Shown here piece by piece: positions 52,135 through 60,720 of a stretch of DNA of 64,000 nucleotides (the first letter of the stretch is position 1; each line of letters opens with the position of its first letter). Below the pieces are notes generated by a model. That model had not been told where the DNA came from and did not search any database. It saw nothing but the letters and a program-made list of their open reading frames with translations. The stretch is from Streptomyces sp. CC228A (lineage in GTDB: Bacteria > Actinomycetota > Actinomycetes > Streptomycetales > Streptomycetaceae), in NCBI RefSeq assembly GCF_021390935.1, contig NZ_JAJPUI010000005.1, positions 372,001 to 436,000 on the forward strand. Reading direction: 5' to 3'. The position numbers and the translations under genes are program-made.

Positions 52135-52728
52135 TCAGTGGGCGGTGCGCAGCCCGTCGAAGGCCATGTGGACCACGGCGTCGGCGAGCTGCTGCCGCTC
52201 GGTGCCGTCGCCGTGCTGGGGCCGGTACCACTCGACCAGCGAGTTCACCATGCCGAAGAGCAACCGGGTAGCCAGCCGTATGTCCACGTCCGCGCGCAGG
52301 TCGCCGTCGGCCGCGGCCGCCTTCATCAGGTCCGCGACGCGCTGGTCGAACTCGCGGCGGCGCTCCAGGGCCCAGCGCTCGGTCCGGGTGTTGCCGCGGA
52401 CCCGCAGCAGCAGCGTCACATAGGGCAGTTCGTCCATCAGCACCTCGACGGTGCGCCGGGTCACGTACTCCACCCGTTCGACGGCACGGCCCTGCAGCGC
52501 CGGGGCCTCCTCCAGGACGGCGAACAGCCCGTCCAGGGCGCGGCTGACGGCCCGCCGCAGCAGTTCCTCCTTGCCCGCCACATGGTGGTAGATGGACGAC
52601 TTCGAGATGCCCGCCGCCTTGGAGAGGTGCTCCATGGAGGTGCCGTCGTAGCCGCGCTCGTTGAAGACCCGGACAGCCACGGAGAGCAGGGTCTCGGGGG
52701 TGTAGGTGTCCCGCCTGGGGGTGCTCAT
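52135..52728 (-). CDS. TetR family regulator (PaaR-like)
   Basis: The 197-residue protein has an N-terminal TetR helix-turn-helix (LLSVAVRVFNERGYDGTSMEHLSKAAGISKSSIYHHVAGKEELL) and a helical ligand domain. Its ATG overlaps the stop of the hydroxyacyl-CoA dehydrogenase by one base (TGATG), so it is made from the same mRNA. That mRNA starts at a divergent promoter carrying ACCGATCGTTCGGT. PaaR repressors of this family release paa promoters when phenylacetyl-CoA is bound. The matching sites before paaN and paaA make it the likely local paa repressor. Confidence 0.88.
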   Translation of the reverse strand: MSTPRRDTYTPETLLSVAVRVFNERGYDGTSMEHLSKAAGISKSSIYHHVAGKEELLRRAVSRALDGLFAVLEEAPALQGRAVERVEYVTRRTVEVLMDELPYVTLLLRVRGNTRTERWALERRREFDQRVADLMKAAAADGDLRADVDIRLATRLLFGMVNSLVEWYRPQHGDGTERQQLADAVVHMAFDGLRTAH

Positions 52729-54269
52729 CAGTCGGCCCTCGCGTCCTCGGCGTACCCGCGCCGCACGGTTCCCAGGGCCGGTGCGTAGCGGCCCGTGGGA
52801 TAGCGCTTGTGCATTTCCTTCAGGAGGTCGGCCACGCGCGCGTAGCCGACCTTTTCTCCCCAGGCGAGCGGACCCACCGGGTAGTTCACGCCGAGCCGCA
52901 TCGCCGTGTCGACGTCCTCCGCGGTCGCGACGCCGCGGTCCACGGCATCCACGGCGATGTCCACGAGCATGGCCACGGTACGGGCGACGATCATGCCGGG
53001 GACGTCCCCTATGACGGAGACCTGCTTGCCGAGGGCCTGGAAGAGCCCGACGGCCTCGCTCAGCGCCTCCGGGGCGGTGTCGTCGCATGTGGCCAGGGCG
53101 ACACGGCGCGCGGCGGCGTAGTCCAGTGCCAGGTCGAAGTGGATGATCTGGTCGTCGCCGTACTCCGCGGACGTCTCGCCGTCGGCCAGGCACAGGCGCC
53201 CGTCGGACGGCAGGTCGATCCAGCCGTTGCCGGCGCGCCGGCGGACCTCGATCCCCGCTCGCTCGATCAGCTCCACCAGCGGTTCGGCCGGTCCGAGGTC
53301 GCCGCGCACGGTGACGTGATGCGGTGGGTCGGCCGGCGGGGCGGTGTGCGGTTCGGGGCGCTCGTCGCCCTCTCCGTACGGGAACCATCCGTGGCCCGTC
53401 TTGCGGCCCAGGCGGCCGGACTCCACGAGCCGGCGCTGTGCCAGGGAGGGCGTGAACTTCGGGTCGTGAAAGAAGGAGTCCCACACGGACCGGGTGACCG
53501 CTTCGTTGACGTCCTGCCCGATCAGGTCGGTGAGCTCGAAGGCGCCCATCCTGAAGCCGCCGCACTCCCGCAGGACGGCGTCGATGGTGGCCGGGTCGGC
53601 GCCCCGCTCCTCGTGGACCCGCAGGGCTTCGGCGTAGAACGGCCGGGCGACCCGGTTGACGATGAAGCCGGGGGTGTCGGCGCAGCGCACCGGGGTCTTC
53701 CCCCAGGCGCCGGCCGTGTCGTACGCGCGCGTGGCGGCGGCCTCGTCGGTGGCGAAGCCGCTGACGATCTCGACGAGCGGGAGCAGCGGCGCCGGGTTGA
53801 AGAAGTGCATGCCGACGAAGCGGCCCGGGAGGCGGAGCGCTCCGGCGATGGCGGTGACGGAGAGGGACGAGGTGTTGGTGGCGAGCAGGCAGTCCTCGGC
53901 GACGGTCTTCTCCAGTGCGCCGAAGAGCTCCTGCTTCACGTCGAGCCGCTCGACGATCGCCTCGACGACAAGGGCGGCGTCGGCGAGCTCGTCGAGCGCG
54001 GCGGCGGGCCGGAGCCGGGAGGCGGCCGCGTCGCGCTCGTCCTGCGTGAGGCGGCCCTTGGTGACGAGCCGGTCCAGACGGTCGAGCACGGCGGTCGCGG
54101 CGGCGTCCGCGCGGCCGGGTGCGGCGTCGTAGAGGCGTACGGGGTGGCCGGCGACCAGCGCGACCTGCGCGATGCCCTGGCCCATGGTGCCGGTTCCGAC
54201 GACGGCGACGGTGCTGCCGCGGGGGACGGCGGCGTGCGCCGCCCGGGTGGTGGCCTCGGTGTCGGTCAT
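52728..54269 (-). CDS. 3-hydroxyacyl-CoA dehydrogenase (PaaH-like, tandem C-terminal domains)
   Basis: The 513-residue protein starts at ATG 54269 with GGAAGGA upstream. Residues 15-200 form the NAD domain (VAVVGTGTMGQGIAQVALVAGHPVRLYD; catalytic-region VGMHFFNPAPLLPLVEIV). Two 3-HCDH C-terminal domains follow (DTPGFIVNRVARPF and GDVPGMIVARTVAMLV), the layout of PaaH/PaaC. It oxidises 3-hydroxyadipyl-CoA late in phenylacetate breakdown. It is divergent from paaN and shares the PaaR-like operator at 54325. Confidence 0.92.
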   Translation of the reverse strand: MTDTEATTRAAHAAVPRGSTVAVVGTGTMGQGIAQVALVAGHPVRLYDAAPGRADAAATAVLDRLDRLVTKGRLTQDERDAAASRLRPAAALDELADAALVVEAIVERLDVKQELFGALEKTVAEDCLLATNTSSLSVTAIAGALRLPGRFVGMHFFNPAPLLPLVEIVSGFATDEAAATRAYDTAGAWGKTPVRCADTPGFIVNRVARPFYAEALRVHEERGADPATIDAVLRECGGFRMGAFELTDLIGQDVNEAVTRSVWDSFFHDPKFTPSLAQRRLVESGRLGRKTGHGWFPYGEGDERPEPHTAPPADPPHHVTVRGDLGPAEPLVELIERAGIEVRRRAGNGWIDLPSDGRLCLADGETSAEYGDDQIIHFDLALDYAAARRVALATCDDTAPEALSEAVGLFQALGKQVSVIGDVPGMIVARTVAMLVDIAVDAVDRGVATAEDVDTAMRLGVNYPVGPLAWGEKVGYARVADLLKEMHKRYPTGRYAPALGTVRRGYAEDARAD

Positions 54270-54291
54270 GCCGGCGATCCTTCCCGATGGG

Positions 54292-54338
54292 TTGTCCACA
54301 TGTCCGAGAGACCCCCTTGTCCCGACCGATCGTTCGGT
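54292..54338. promoter_or_regulatory. PaaR-like operator and DnaA box in the paaN divergent promoter
   Basis: ACCGATCGTTCGGT (54325-54338) fits the PaaR core ACCGNNCGNNCGGT exactly and lies between the divergent dehydrogenase-TetR operon and paaN. TTGTCCACA (54292-54300) is a consensus Streptomyces DnaA box. Confidence 0.75.
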
Positions 54339-54392
54339 TACTCTAGCTCTGTCCGCCTGTCCCTGCCCAGCTCACCGAGGAGTTGGTCCGCC

Positions 54393-56087
54393 ATGGCCGC
54401 CGCGCAGCTGACCCCCGACCACCTGGCCGAGAGGCACCGGCCCACTCTCGACCAGGCCCTTGAGGCGATCCGGACGCGCGCCTACTGGTCCCCGCACCCG
54501 GAGCACCCCAAGGCGTACGGGGAGAACGGCTCCCTCAACGCGGCCGACGGGCACGCCGCCCACCAGGCGACGCTGAACACCCGCTTCGAGCTGGACCAGC
54601 CCGGCACCGACGGCTGGACCGGCGGCGAGGTGTCCCCGTACGGCCCGGCGCTCGGCGTCGAGTACCCGCACGTGGACGTGGACGTGCTGCTCCCGGCGAT
54701 GCGCACCGGTCTGGCGGCCTGGCGGGACGCCGGTGCGGAGACCCGCGCCCTGGTGTGCCTGGAGGTCCTGGCCCGCATCAGCGCCCGCACGCACGAGTTC
54801 GCACACGCGGTCATGCACACCAGCGGCCAGGCGTTCATGATGGCGTTGCAGGCCGGCGGGCCGCACGCCCAGGACCGCGGCCTGGAGGCGGTGGCGTACG
54901 CGTACGCGGAGCAGACGCGCACGCCCGGCGAGGCCGAGTGGTCCAAGCCGCAGGGCAAGCGGGACCCGCTGGAGCTGCGCAAGTCCTTCACCCCGGTCGG
55001 CCGGGGCGTCTCCCTGCTGGTCGGCTGCAACACCTTCCCCACCTGGAACGGCTACCCCGGCCTGTTCGCCTCGCTGGCGACGGGCAACGCGGTGCTCGTC
55101 AAGCCGCACCCGCGCGCGGTGCTGCCGCTCGCCCTGACGGTGCGGATCGCCCGTGAGGTGCTGGCCGAGGCCGGTTTCGACCCGAACCTCGTGGCGCTGG
55201 CCGTCGAGCGGCCCGGCGAGGGCATCGCGAAGACCCTCGCCGTGCGCCCGGAGATCCGGATCATCGACTACACCGGTTCGACGTCCTTCGGCGACTGGCT
55301 GGAGCAGAACGCCCGGCAGGCCCAGGTGTACACCGAGAAGGCCGGCGTCAACACCGTCGTCGTCGACTCGACCGACGACTACAAGGGGATGCTGTCCAAC
55401 CTGGCGTTCTCGCTCTCCCTGTACAGCGGCCAGATGTGCACCACCCCGCAGAACCTGCTCATCCCGCGCGACGGCATCTCCACGGACGCCGGCCACAAGT
55501 CGTACGACGAGGTGGTCACCGACCTGGCGGCCGCGGTGGACGGCCTGCTGGGCGACGACGCCCGGGCGAACGCACTGCTCGGCGCTCTGGTGAACCCGGA
55601 CGTCAAGGCCCGGCTCGAAGCAGCCGCGGAGCTCGGCGAGGTCGCCCTGTCCTCCCGCGAGATCGCCAACCCGGACTTCCCCGACGCCGTCGTCCGCACC
55701 CCGCTCATGGTGAAGCTGGACGGCTCCAAGCCGGAGGCGGAAGCGGCCTACATGTCGGAGTGCTTCGGCCCGGTCTCCTTCGCCGTGGCCATGGACTCCA
55801 CGGACGACGCGCTGGAGCTGCTGCGCCGCACGGTGCGGGAGAAGGGCGCGATGACGGTCGGCGCCTACACCACCTCGGCCGACGTGGAGCGCGCCGTCGA
55901 GGAGGTGTGCCTGGAGGAGTCGGCGCAGCTGTCCCTGAACCTGACGGGTGGCGTCTACGTCAACCAGACGGCCGCGTTCTCCGACTTCCACGGCTCCGGC
56001 GGCAACCCGGCGGCGAACGCCGCCCTGTGCGACAGCGCGTTCGTGGCGAACCGGTTCCGGGTGGTGGAGGTCCGCCGCCCGGCCTGA
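54393..56087 (+). CDS. paaN: Phenylacetate degradation aldehyde dehydrogenase PaaN
   Basis: A 564-residue aldehyde dehydrogenase-fold protein of the PaaN type. It has the N-terminal signature RTRAYWSPHPEHPKAYGE, the NAD region VGCNTFPTWNGYPGLFASLATGNAVLVKPHPRAVLPLAL, GSTSFGDWLE and the active-site segment SLYSGQMCTTPQNLLIP, whose Cys is catalytic. It oxidises the ring-opened semialdehyde intermediate of the phenylacetyl-CoA pathway. ATG 54393 follows CCGAGGAG. It is single and divergent from the dehydrogenase-TetR operon under a common operator. Confidence 0.93.
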   Translation: MAAAQLTPDHLAERHRPTLDQALEAIRTRAYWSPHPEHPKAYGENGSLNAADGHAAHQATLNTRFELDQPGTDGWTGGEVSPYGPALGVEYPHVDVDVLLPAMRTGLAAWRDAGAETRALVCLEVLARISARTHEFAHAVMHTSGQAFMMALQAGGPHAQDRGLEAVAYAYAEQTRTPGEAEWSKPQGKRDPLELRKSFTPVGRGVSLLVGCNTFPTWNGYPGLFASLATGNAVLVKPHPRAVLPLALTVRIAREVLAEAGFDPNLVALAVERPGEGIAKTLAVRPEIRIIDYTGSTSFGDWLEQNARQAQVYTEKAGVNTVVVDSTDDYKGMLSNLAFSLSLYSGQMCTTPQNLLIPRDGISTDAGHKSYDEVVTDLAAAVDGLLGDDARANALLGALVNPDVKARLEAAAELGEVALSSREIANPDFPDAVVRTPLMVKLDGSKPEAEAAYMSECFGPVSFAVAMDSTDDALELLRRTVREKGAMTVGAYTTSADVERAVEEVCLEESAQLSLNLTGGVYVNQTAAFSDFHGSGGNPAANAALCDSAFVANRFRVVEVRRPA

Positions 56088-56218
56088 ACCCCGCCCCGGG
56101 CGTCCTCGGGCCCGCCTCCTGGTCCGAAGGCCCGGCGCCCGGCCTGAGCACCGCTCCGGCCGGCGCTCGGGCCCGCCGCCCGGCCGCAGCACCGCCGCGG
56201 CCCGCGGGTGGCCCGCCG

Positions 56219-56926
56219 TCAGCCCGCGGGAGGCCCGGTGATCGTCGCGTACCGCTGCACCCAGGAGTGCATGGCGATCGCCGCGGCCGCCCCGGCGTTG
56301 ATGGAGCGGGTCGACCCGAACTGGGCGATGGAGCACACCATCCGGGCGTGCTTCCTGGCCTCCTCGGTGAGGCCCGGGCCCTCCTGCCCGAACAGCAGCA
56401 CGCAGCGCCGGGGCAGCACGGTCCGCTCCAGCGGCACGGCACCGGGCAGGTTGTCGATTCCGATGATCGGCAGGCCCTCCGCCGCGGCCCACGCCGTCAG
56501 CGCCTCGGTGTCGGGGTGGTGCCGCACGTGCTGGTACCGGTCGGTCACCATGGCGCCGCGCCGGTTCCAGCGGCGGCGGCCCACGATGTGGACCTCCTTG
56601 GCGAGGAACGCGTTCGCGGTCCGCACGACGGAGCCGATGTTGAAGTCGTGGCCCCAGTTCTCCACGGCCACATGGAAGTCGTGGCGGCGGGTGTCCAGGT
56701 CGGCGACGATCGCCTCACGCGTCCAGTAGCGGTAGCCGTCGACGACGTTGCGCCGGTCCCCGTGGGCGAGCAGTTCGGGGTCGTACTGCTCGCCCCGGGG
56801 CCAGGGCCGAGGGTGCGGCCCGACGCCGACCTGCTCGCCGAAGCCGTCGTCGTACTGCAGGGGCTCCGTGCCGTTCGCCGGTCCGGAGCCCTGCAGGGCG
56901 GTGTCGGTGGGGGTGTCGCTGCTCAC
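56219..56926 (-). CDS. TrmH/SpoU family RNA methyltransferase
   Basis: The 235-residue protein starts at GTG 56926. SPOUT motifs are clear: FHVAVENWGHDFNIGSVVRTANAF (motif 1, with the Asn-Ile-Gly-Ser-Val-Val-Arg run), LFGQEGPGL (motif 2) and SINAGAAAAIAMHSWVQRY (motif 3). It 2'-O-methylates ribose in tRNA or rRNA with S-adenosylmethionine through a trefoil knot. The first 65 residues are an extension. GTGA overlap with the HTTM gene makes it the third gene of a three-gene operon. Confidence 0.92.
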   Translation of the reverse strand: MSSDTPTDTALQGSGPANGTEPLQYDDGFGEQVGVGPHPRPWPRGEQYDPELLAHGDRRNVVDGYRYWTREAIVADLDTRRHDFHVAVENWGHDFNIGSVVRTANAFLAKEVHIVGRRRWNRRGAMVTDRYQHVRHHPDTEALTAWAAAEGLPIIGIDNLPGAVPLERTVLPRRCVLLFGQEGPGLTEEARKHARMVCSIAQFGSTRSINAGAAAAIAMHSWVQRYATITGPPAG

Positions 56927-58577
56927 CCGACGAGGGTACGGCCCGCCGCGTCCCCGCTGCCGGGCCGCTGCCCGGGGAGGTGCGCCCCGGACGCGTCCGC
57001 ACCCCTGGAGCCGTCGGCTCCGGTCCCGCCGCCGCCCCCGGAGTCCCGGGGGCCTTTCCTCGCCCAGGCGCTCCCGACCTGCCGGAGCCGTCGACCGGCA
57101 CGCAGTACCCGGCCCTCCGTCCACAGCAGGAACACGGTCGGCAGGAACACCGCGTCGGCGGTGATCATCGCGAGGGAGAAGAACGGCAGGCCGAGCAGCA
57201 CGGCGATACCCGCGTGCTCCGCGATCATCACCGCCAGGAGGACGTTCTTCACCCGCCGGTTCAGCAGGGTGAAGGGGAACGCCACCTGCACGATGACCGT
57301 GCCGTAGGTGATGATCAGGACCACGAGGCTGGCGTGGGCCAGCAGGTCCGACAGCGCGGGCCAGGGCGAGAAGTAGTCCAGCTTCAGCGGGTAGTAGAGC
57401 GCGGTGCCGTCCTGCCAGCGGGAGCCCTGGATCTTGTACCAGCCGGCGGTCGCGTAGATCAGGCAGACCTCCGCCATGATCACGCCGAGGGTGGCGTTGT
57501 GCACCGCGTTCCCGATGATGTCGAGCAGCGTGCGCGGCTGGCCGGGGGCGAACCGGCTGACGAGCCACCACACGCCTTGCGCGACCCACAGCAGCCACAG
57601 GAAGCCCAGGAACCAGCCCTCCCCGCTCACGTGCCGGAAGAGCGTCGCAGCCAGCAGGCCGATGCCGAGCAGCGACCACAGCACCGGCCCCACGGCGTCC
57701 GACGCGCCGCGTTCCCGGCCGGGGGCGCGGGCCCGGCGCCGGGCGTCCAGGGACCAGACGTGCCCGCAGCGCGTGAGCGTGAGATAGACCGCCATGATGT
57801 GGATGACGTTGTCCCCGCCGTCACCCATGAAGACGGAGCGATTCTGCAGCGACAGGACGCCCACCATGAACAGCACGGACGACGCCCGGGTGCGCCAGCC
57901 CACCAGCAGCAGGGCGGCACCGACGACGGCGAGGGCGTACACGGCCTCGAACCACAGCGCCGAATCCGTCCACAGCAGGACGGTGAAGGAGCGGTTGTCC
58001 GCGATCAGCCGCTCGGCGAGGTCCCATCCCCAGGGGCCGTCGGGGCCGTAGAGCTCGTGCCGGTGCGGATACTCGCGGAGCAGGAAGAAGAGCCAGGTGG
58101 CGGCGAAGCCGATGCGGACGACGGCAGCCTGGTAAGGGCCCAGGACGGTCCCGGTCACCTTCCGGACCAGCGGGACGACCCGCCGGTCGAAGGGGCTCTG
58201 CGCCGCTGCGCCGGTGGACGCTTCCGACGGCGCCGCTCCCTGCGCGGACGCCTCCGCGGGCCCTCGCGCACCGGTGGGAGCCTCCGGCCCTGCGGACGCC
58301 GGAGCCGGGTCCTTCGACCAGGAAGGCGCCCCGGAGGCCCCGGGCGCGATCACTCTGGGCGCCGGGGCAGCCGCCCGTGAAGGGCCCCCGGGCGTGGTCG
58401 ACGCAGGTGCGGGGGCCTTCGCCCACGAAGGGCCCCGGGATGCGGTCGACGCAGGTGCGGGCGCCTCCGGCTCGGTGCGGTCGCGAGGGGGCCGTCCCGG
58501 AAGTCGCGGTCGCCGCGTGCGCCCGGGGCCTGGCGGCTGTCGTCCTCGGGGCTGCGGCCGGTCTCGTTCGCGGTCAC
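56923..58577 (-). CDS. HTTM-domain membrane protein, probable frameshift near the N-terminus
   Basis: The HTTM (horizontally transferred transmembrane, vitamin-K-carboxylase-like) domain spans about the last 400 residues with 8 or more helices (FAATWLFFLLREYPHRHELYGPDGPWGWDL, NVIHIMAVYLTLTRCG, WYKIQGSRWQDGTALYYPL). GTG 58577 is preferred: it overlaps the DUF5819 stop (GTGA) and begins a well-coded stretch (TANETGRSPEDDSRQAPG). That frame leaves the main frame at the C5 run (G5 on the plus strand, 58487-58491), and one more C joins them. Without this correction the frame opens at about 58614 with an Arg-rich, poorly coded start. The Pro/Ala linker contains repeats of APAPAST and KAPAP. Exact function unknown. 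Confidence 0.75.
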
Positions 58578-59296
58578 CGCGGCGCCGCCTTTCCGTCGCG
58601 CCCGCCGGTGACACCGAGCGGCAGGTCCGCCGCGGTCACGGTCCACCAGGGGAGGACGCGGTAGACGGGGCGGGTGTCGTTCTTCTCGCCGCTCCACGGC
58701 GGGGCGGCGACGGCGCGGGTCGCGGAGCGCACCTGTATGCGCTCGACCTTCCCGCCGAGGTCCATGTCCTCCAGTCGGAGCATCACGATGCGGCGGATGT
58801 AGCGCTCGGACAGTTCGCCGCGGACGCCGGTGGCCCGGTTCTCGTCGTTGTGCCAGTTCGCGAAGAAGTCCCAGGCCCGGCGCAGCTCGTTCTGGTGGAC
58901 GTGGCTCGGGAAGGGGTTGCCGCGTATCGCCTCGCCGTCCTGCGCGGACAGGTCGGTCCAGGGCGTCAGCCGCCGCTCGCCGCCGACGGTGACCTCGGCG
59001 CGGACCTCCACGGCGATGTTCTGCTGGAGCGGGTTGGGGGCGAACAGCTTCCAGTTCTGCTCGAACTCCGGCAGCACCCAGTCGTTCACCGCCTCACCGT
59101 GCTTCTTCGTCAGCGTGTTCGCCGGCGCGACGTGCAGGAAGACCATCCCCAGGTGGACGCAGCCGAGCAGGCCGATCGCCACGACCACGACCCCCGCCAC
59201 GACCTTGTACGGGAGGGACAGCGGGGCCGTCCCGGTGCCCGCGCCGGGCGGGGCGGTGCCGCCCGCCCCTTCACGCCGCTCGCCGTTCGACTCCAT
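58574..59296 (-). CDS. DUF5819 family membrane-anchored protein
   Basis: A 240-residue protein. A short cytosolic start is followed by one membrane span (YKVVAGVVVVAIGLLGCVHLGMVFLHV) and a soluble outer domain (NWKLFAPNPLQQNIAVEVRAEV, NELRRAWDFFANWHNDENRA, RIVMLRLEDM) typical of DUF5819. It heads the DUF5819-HTTM-TrmH operon. DUF5819 and HTTM genes commonly travel together, so the products likely form one membrane complex. It is divergent from paaA. Confidence 0.88.
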   Translation of the reverse strand: MESNGERREGAGGTAPPGAGTGTAPLSLPYKVVAGVVVVAIGLLGCVHLGMVFLHVAPANTLTKKHGEAVNDWVLPEFEQNWKLFAPNPLQQNIAVEVRAEVTVGGERRLTPWTDLSAQDGEAIRGNPFPSHVHQNELRRAWDFFANWHNDENRATGVRGELSERYIRRIVMLRLEDMDLGGKVERIQVRSATRAVAAPPWSGEKNDTRPVYRVLPWWTVTAADLPLGVTGGRDGKAAPR

Positions 59297-59325
59297 CCCG
59301 CCCCGATCCGCGTCGTCCCCTGCAG

Positions 59326-59393
59326 TTATCCACAGGGTTGACACCATACGGGCCGCCGACCGACCATTGAAGTCATTCAACCGAACGATCGGT
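59326..59393. promoter_or_regulatory. DnaA box, TTGAA palindrome and PaaR-like operator before paaA
   Basis: TTATCCACA (59326-59334) is a perfect DnaA box. TTGAAGTCATTCAA (59367-59380) is palindromic and abuts ACCGAACGATCGGT (59380-59393), an exact fit to the PaaR core, 14 bp before the paaA start. Repressor binding there would block initiation of paaABCDE. Confidence 0.75.
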
Positions 59394-59407
59394 CGGTAGG
59401 GGGCCCG

Positions 59408-60436
59408 ATGACGGCAGTGACCGCTGACTCTCAGCAGGCGTACGAGACGGTGTTCGACGCGGCGATCGCCGCTGACGAGCGCATCGAACCGCGGGACTGG
59501 ATGCCGGACGCCTACCGCGCCACGCTGGTCCGGCAGATCGCCCAGCACGCCCACTCCGAGATCATCGGCATGCAGCCGGAGGCGAACTGGATCACCCGTG
59601 CGCCCTCGCTGCGCCGCAAGGCCATCCTGATGGCCAAGGTCCAGGACGAGGCCGGGCACGGGCTGTACCTGTACAGCGCCGCCGAGACCCTCGGCACCAG
59701 CCGCGAGGAGCTGCTGGACAAGCTCCACTCCGGCCGGCAGAAGTACTCGTCGATCTTCAACTACCCCACGCTGACCTGGGCCGACGTCGGCGCCATCGGC
59801 TGGCTCGTGGACGGTGCCGCGATCACCAACCAGGTGCCGCTGTGCCGCTGCTCGTACGGTCCGTACGCCCGCGCGATGGTCCGGATCTGCAAGGAGGAGT
59901 CCTTCCACCAGCGCCAGGGGTACGAGGCCCTGCTCGCGCTCTCCCAGGGGACGCCCGAGCAGCACGCGATGGCCCAGGACGCGGTGGACCGCTGGTGGTG
60001 GCCGTCGCTGATGATGTTCGGCCCTCCGGACGACCAGTCGGCGCACTCCGCGCAGTCCATGGCCTGGAAGATCAAGCGCCACTCCAACGACGAGCTGCGC
60101 CAGCGCTTCGTCGACATCTGCGTCCCGCAGGCCGAGTCCCTGGGGCTCACCCTGCCGGACCCGGAGCTGCGGTGGAACGAGGAGCGCGGCCACTACGACT
60201 TCGGCCCGATCGACTGGTCGGAGTTCCAGCAGGTCCTCAAGGGCAACGGCCCCTGCAACGAACAGCGCATCACGCAGCGCCGCCGCGCCCACGAAGAGGG
60301 AGCCTGGGTCCGTGAGGCGGCAGCGGCCTACGCCGCGAAGCACGCGGCTCCGCGACACGGCACGGAGCAGAACGACACGGCAGTGACCGGCACCGGGCAG
60401 CCCGGCACCGGCGGGAACGGGGAGGCGACGGCATGA
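59408..60436 (+). CDS. paaA: 1,2-phenylacetyl-CoA epoxidase catalytic subunit PaaA
   Basis: A 342-residue diiron monooxygenase subunit. Iron-ligand helices carry EIIGMQPEANW, KVQDEAGHGLYLY (ExxH) and RICKEESFHQRQGYE (ExxxH type). With PaaC and reductase PaaE it epoxidises the ring of phenylacetyl-CoA, the key step of aerobic-hybrid phenylacetate breakdown. The C-terminal 40 residues are a Thr/Gly-rich tail not found in Escherichia coli PaaA. First gene of paaABCDE. Confidence 0.95.
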   Translation: MTAVTADSQQAYETVFDAAIAADERIEPRDWMPDAYRATLVRQIAQHAHSEIIGMQPEANWITRAPSLRRKAILMAKVQDEAGHGLYLYSAAETLGTSREELLDKLHSGRQKYSSIFNYPTLTWADVGAIGWLVDGAAITNQVPLCRCSYGPYARAMVRICKEESFHQRQGYEALLALSQGTPEQHAMAQDAVDRWWWPSLMMFGPPDDQSAHSAQSMAWKIKRHSNDELRQRFVDICVPQAESLGLTLPDPELRWNEERGHYDFGPIDWSEFQQVLKGNGPCNEQRITQRRRAHEEGAWVREAAAAYAAKHAAPRHGTEQNDTAVTGTGQPGTGGNGEATA

Positions 60437-60720
60437 CGACCAGCGACTGGCCGCTGTGGGAGGTGTTCGTCCGCTCACGCCGCGGGCTGTCCCACACCCA
60501 TGCCGGCAGCCTGCACGCCCCGGACGCGGAGATGGCCCTGCGCAACGCCCGCGACCTCTACACCCGCCGCAACGAAGGCGTGTCCCTCTGGGTGGTGCCG
60601 TCCGCCGCCATCACCGCCTCGTCCCCCGATGAGAAGGACCCCTTCTTCGAACCGTCCGCGGACAAGCCGTACCGGCACCCGACCTTCTACGAGATCCCGG
60701 AGGGGGTGCAGCACCTGTGA
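60433..60720 (+). CDS. paaB: 1,2-phenylacetyl-CoA epoxidase subunit PaaB
   Basis: A 95-residue protein with the PaaB signature WPLWEVFVRSRRGLSHTHAGSLHAPDAEMALRNARDLYTRR and a conserved SLWVVP. It bridges PaaAC heterodimers in the epoxidase. The ATG overlaps the paaA stop (ATGA). Confidence 0.95.
   Translation: MTTSDWPLWEVFVRSRRGLSHTHAGSLHAPDAEMALRNARDLYTRRNEGVSLWVVPSAAITASSPDEKDPFFEPSADKPYRHPTFYEIPEGVQHL

Noticed and set aside
51893..52231. Arg-rich minus-strand frame in the bkdR-TetR gap.
   Set aside because: Overlaps the end of the TetR gene, has no ribosome site and its composition is that of a GC shadow.
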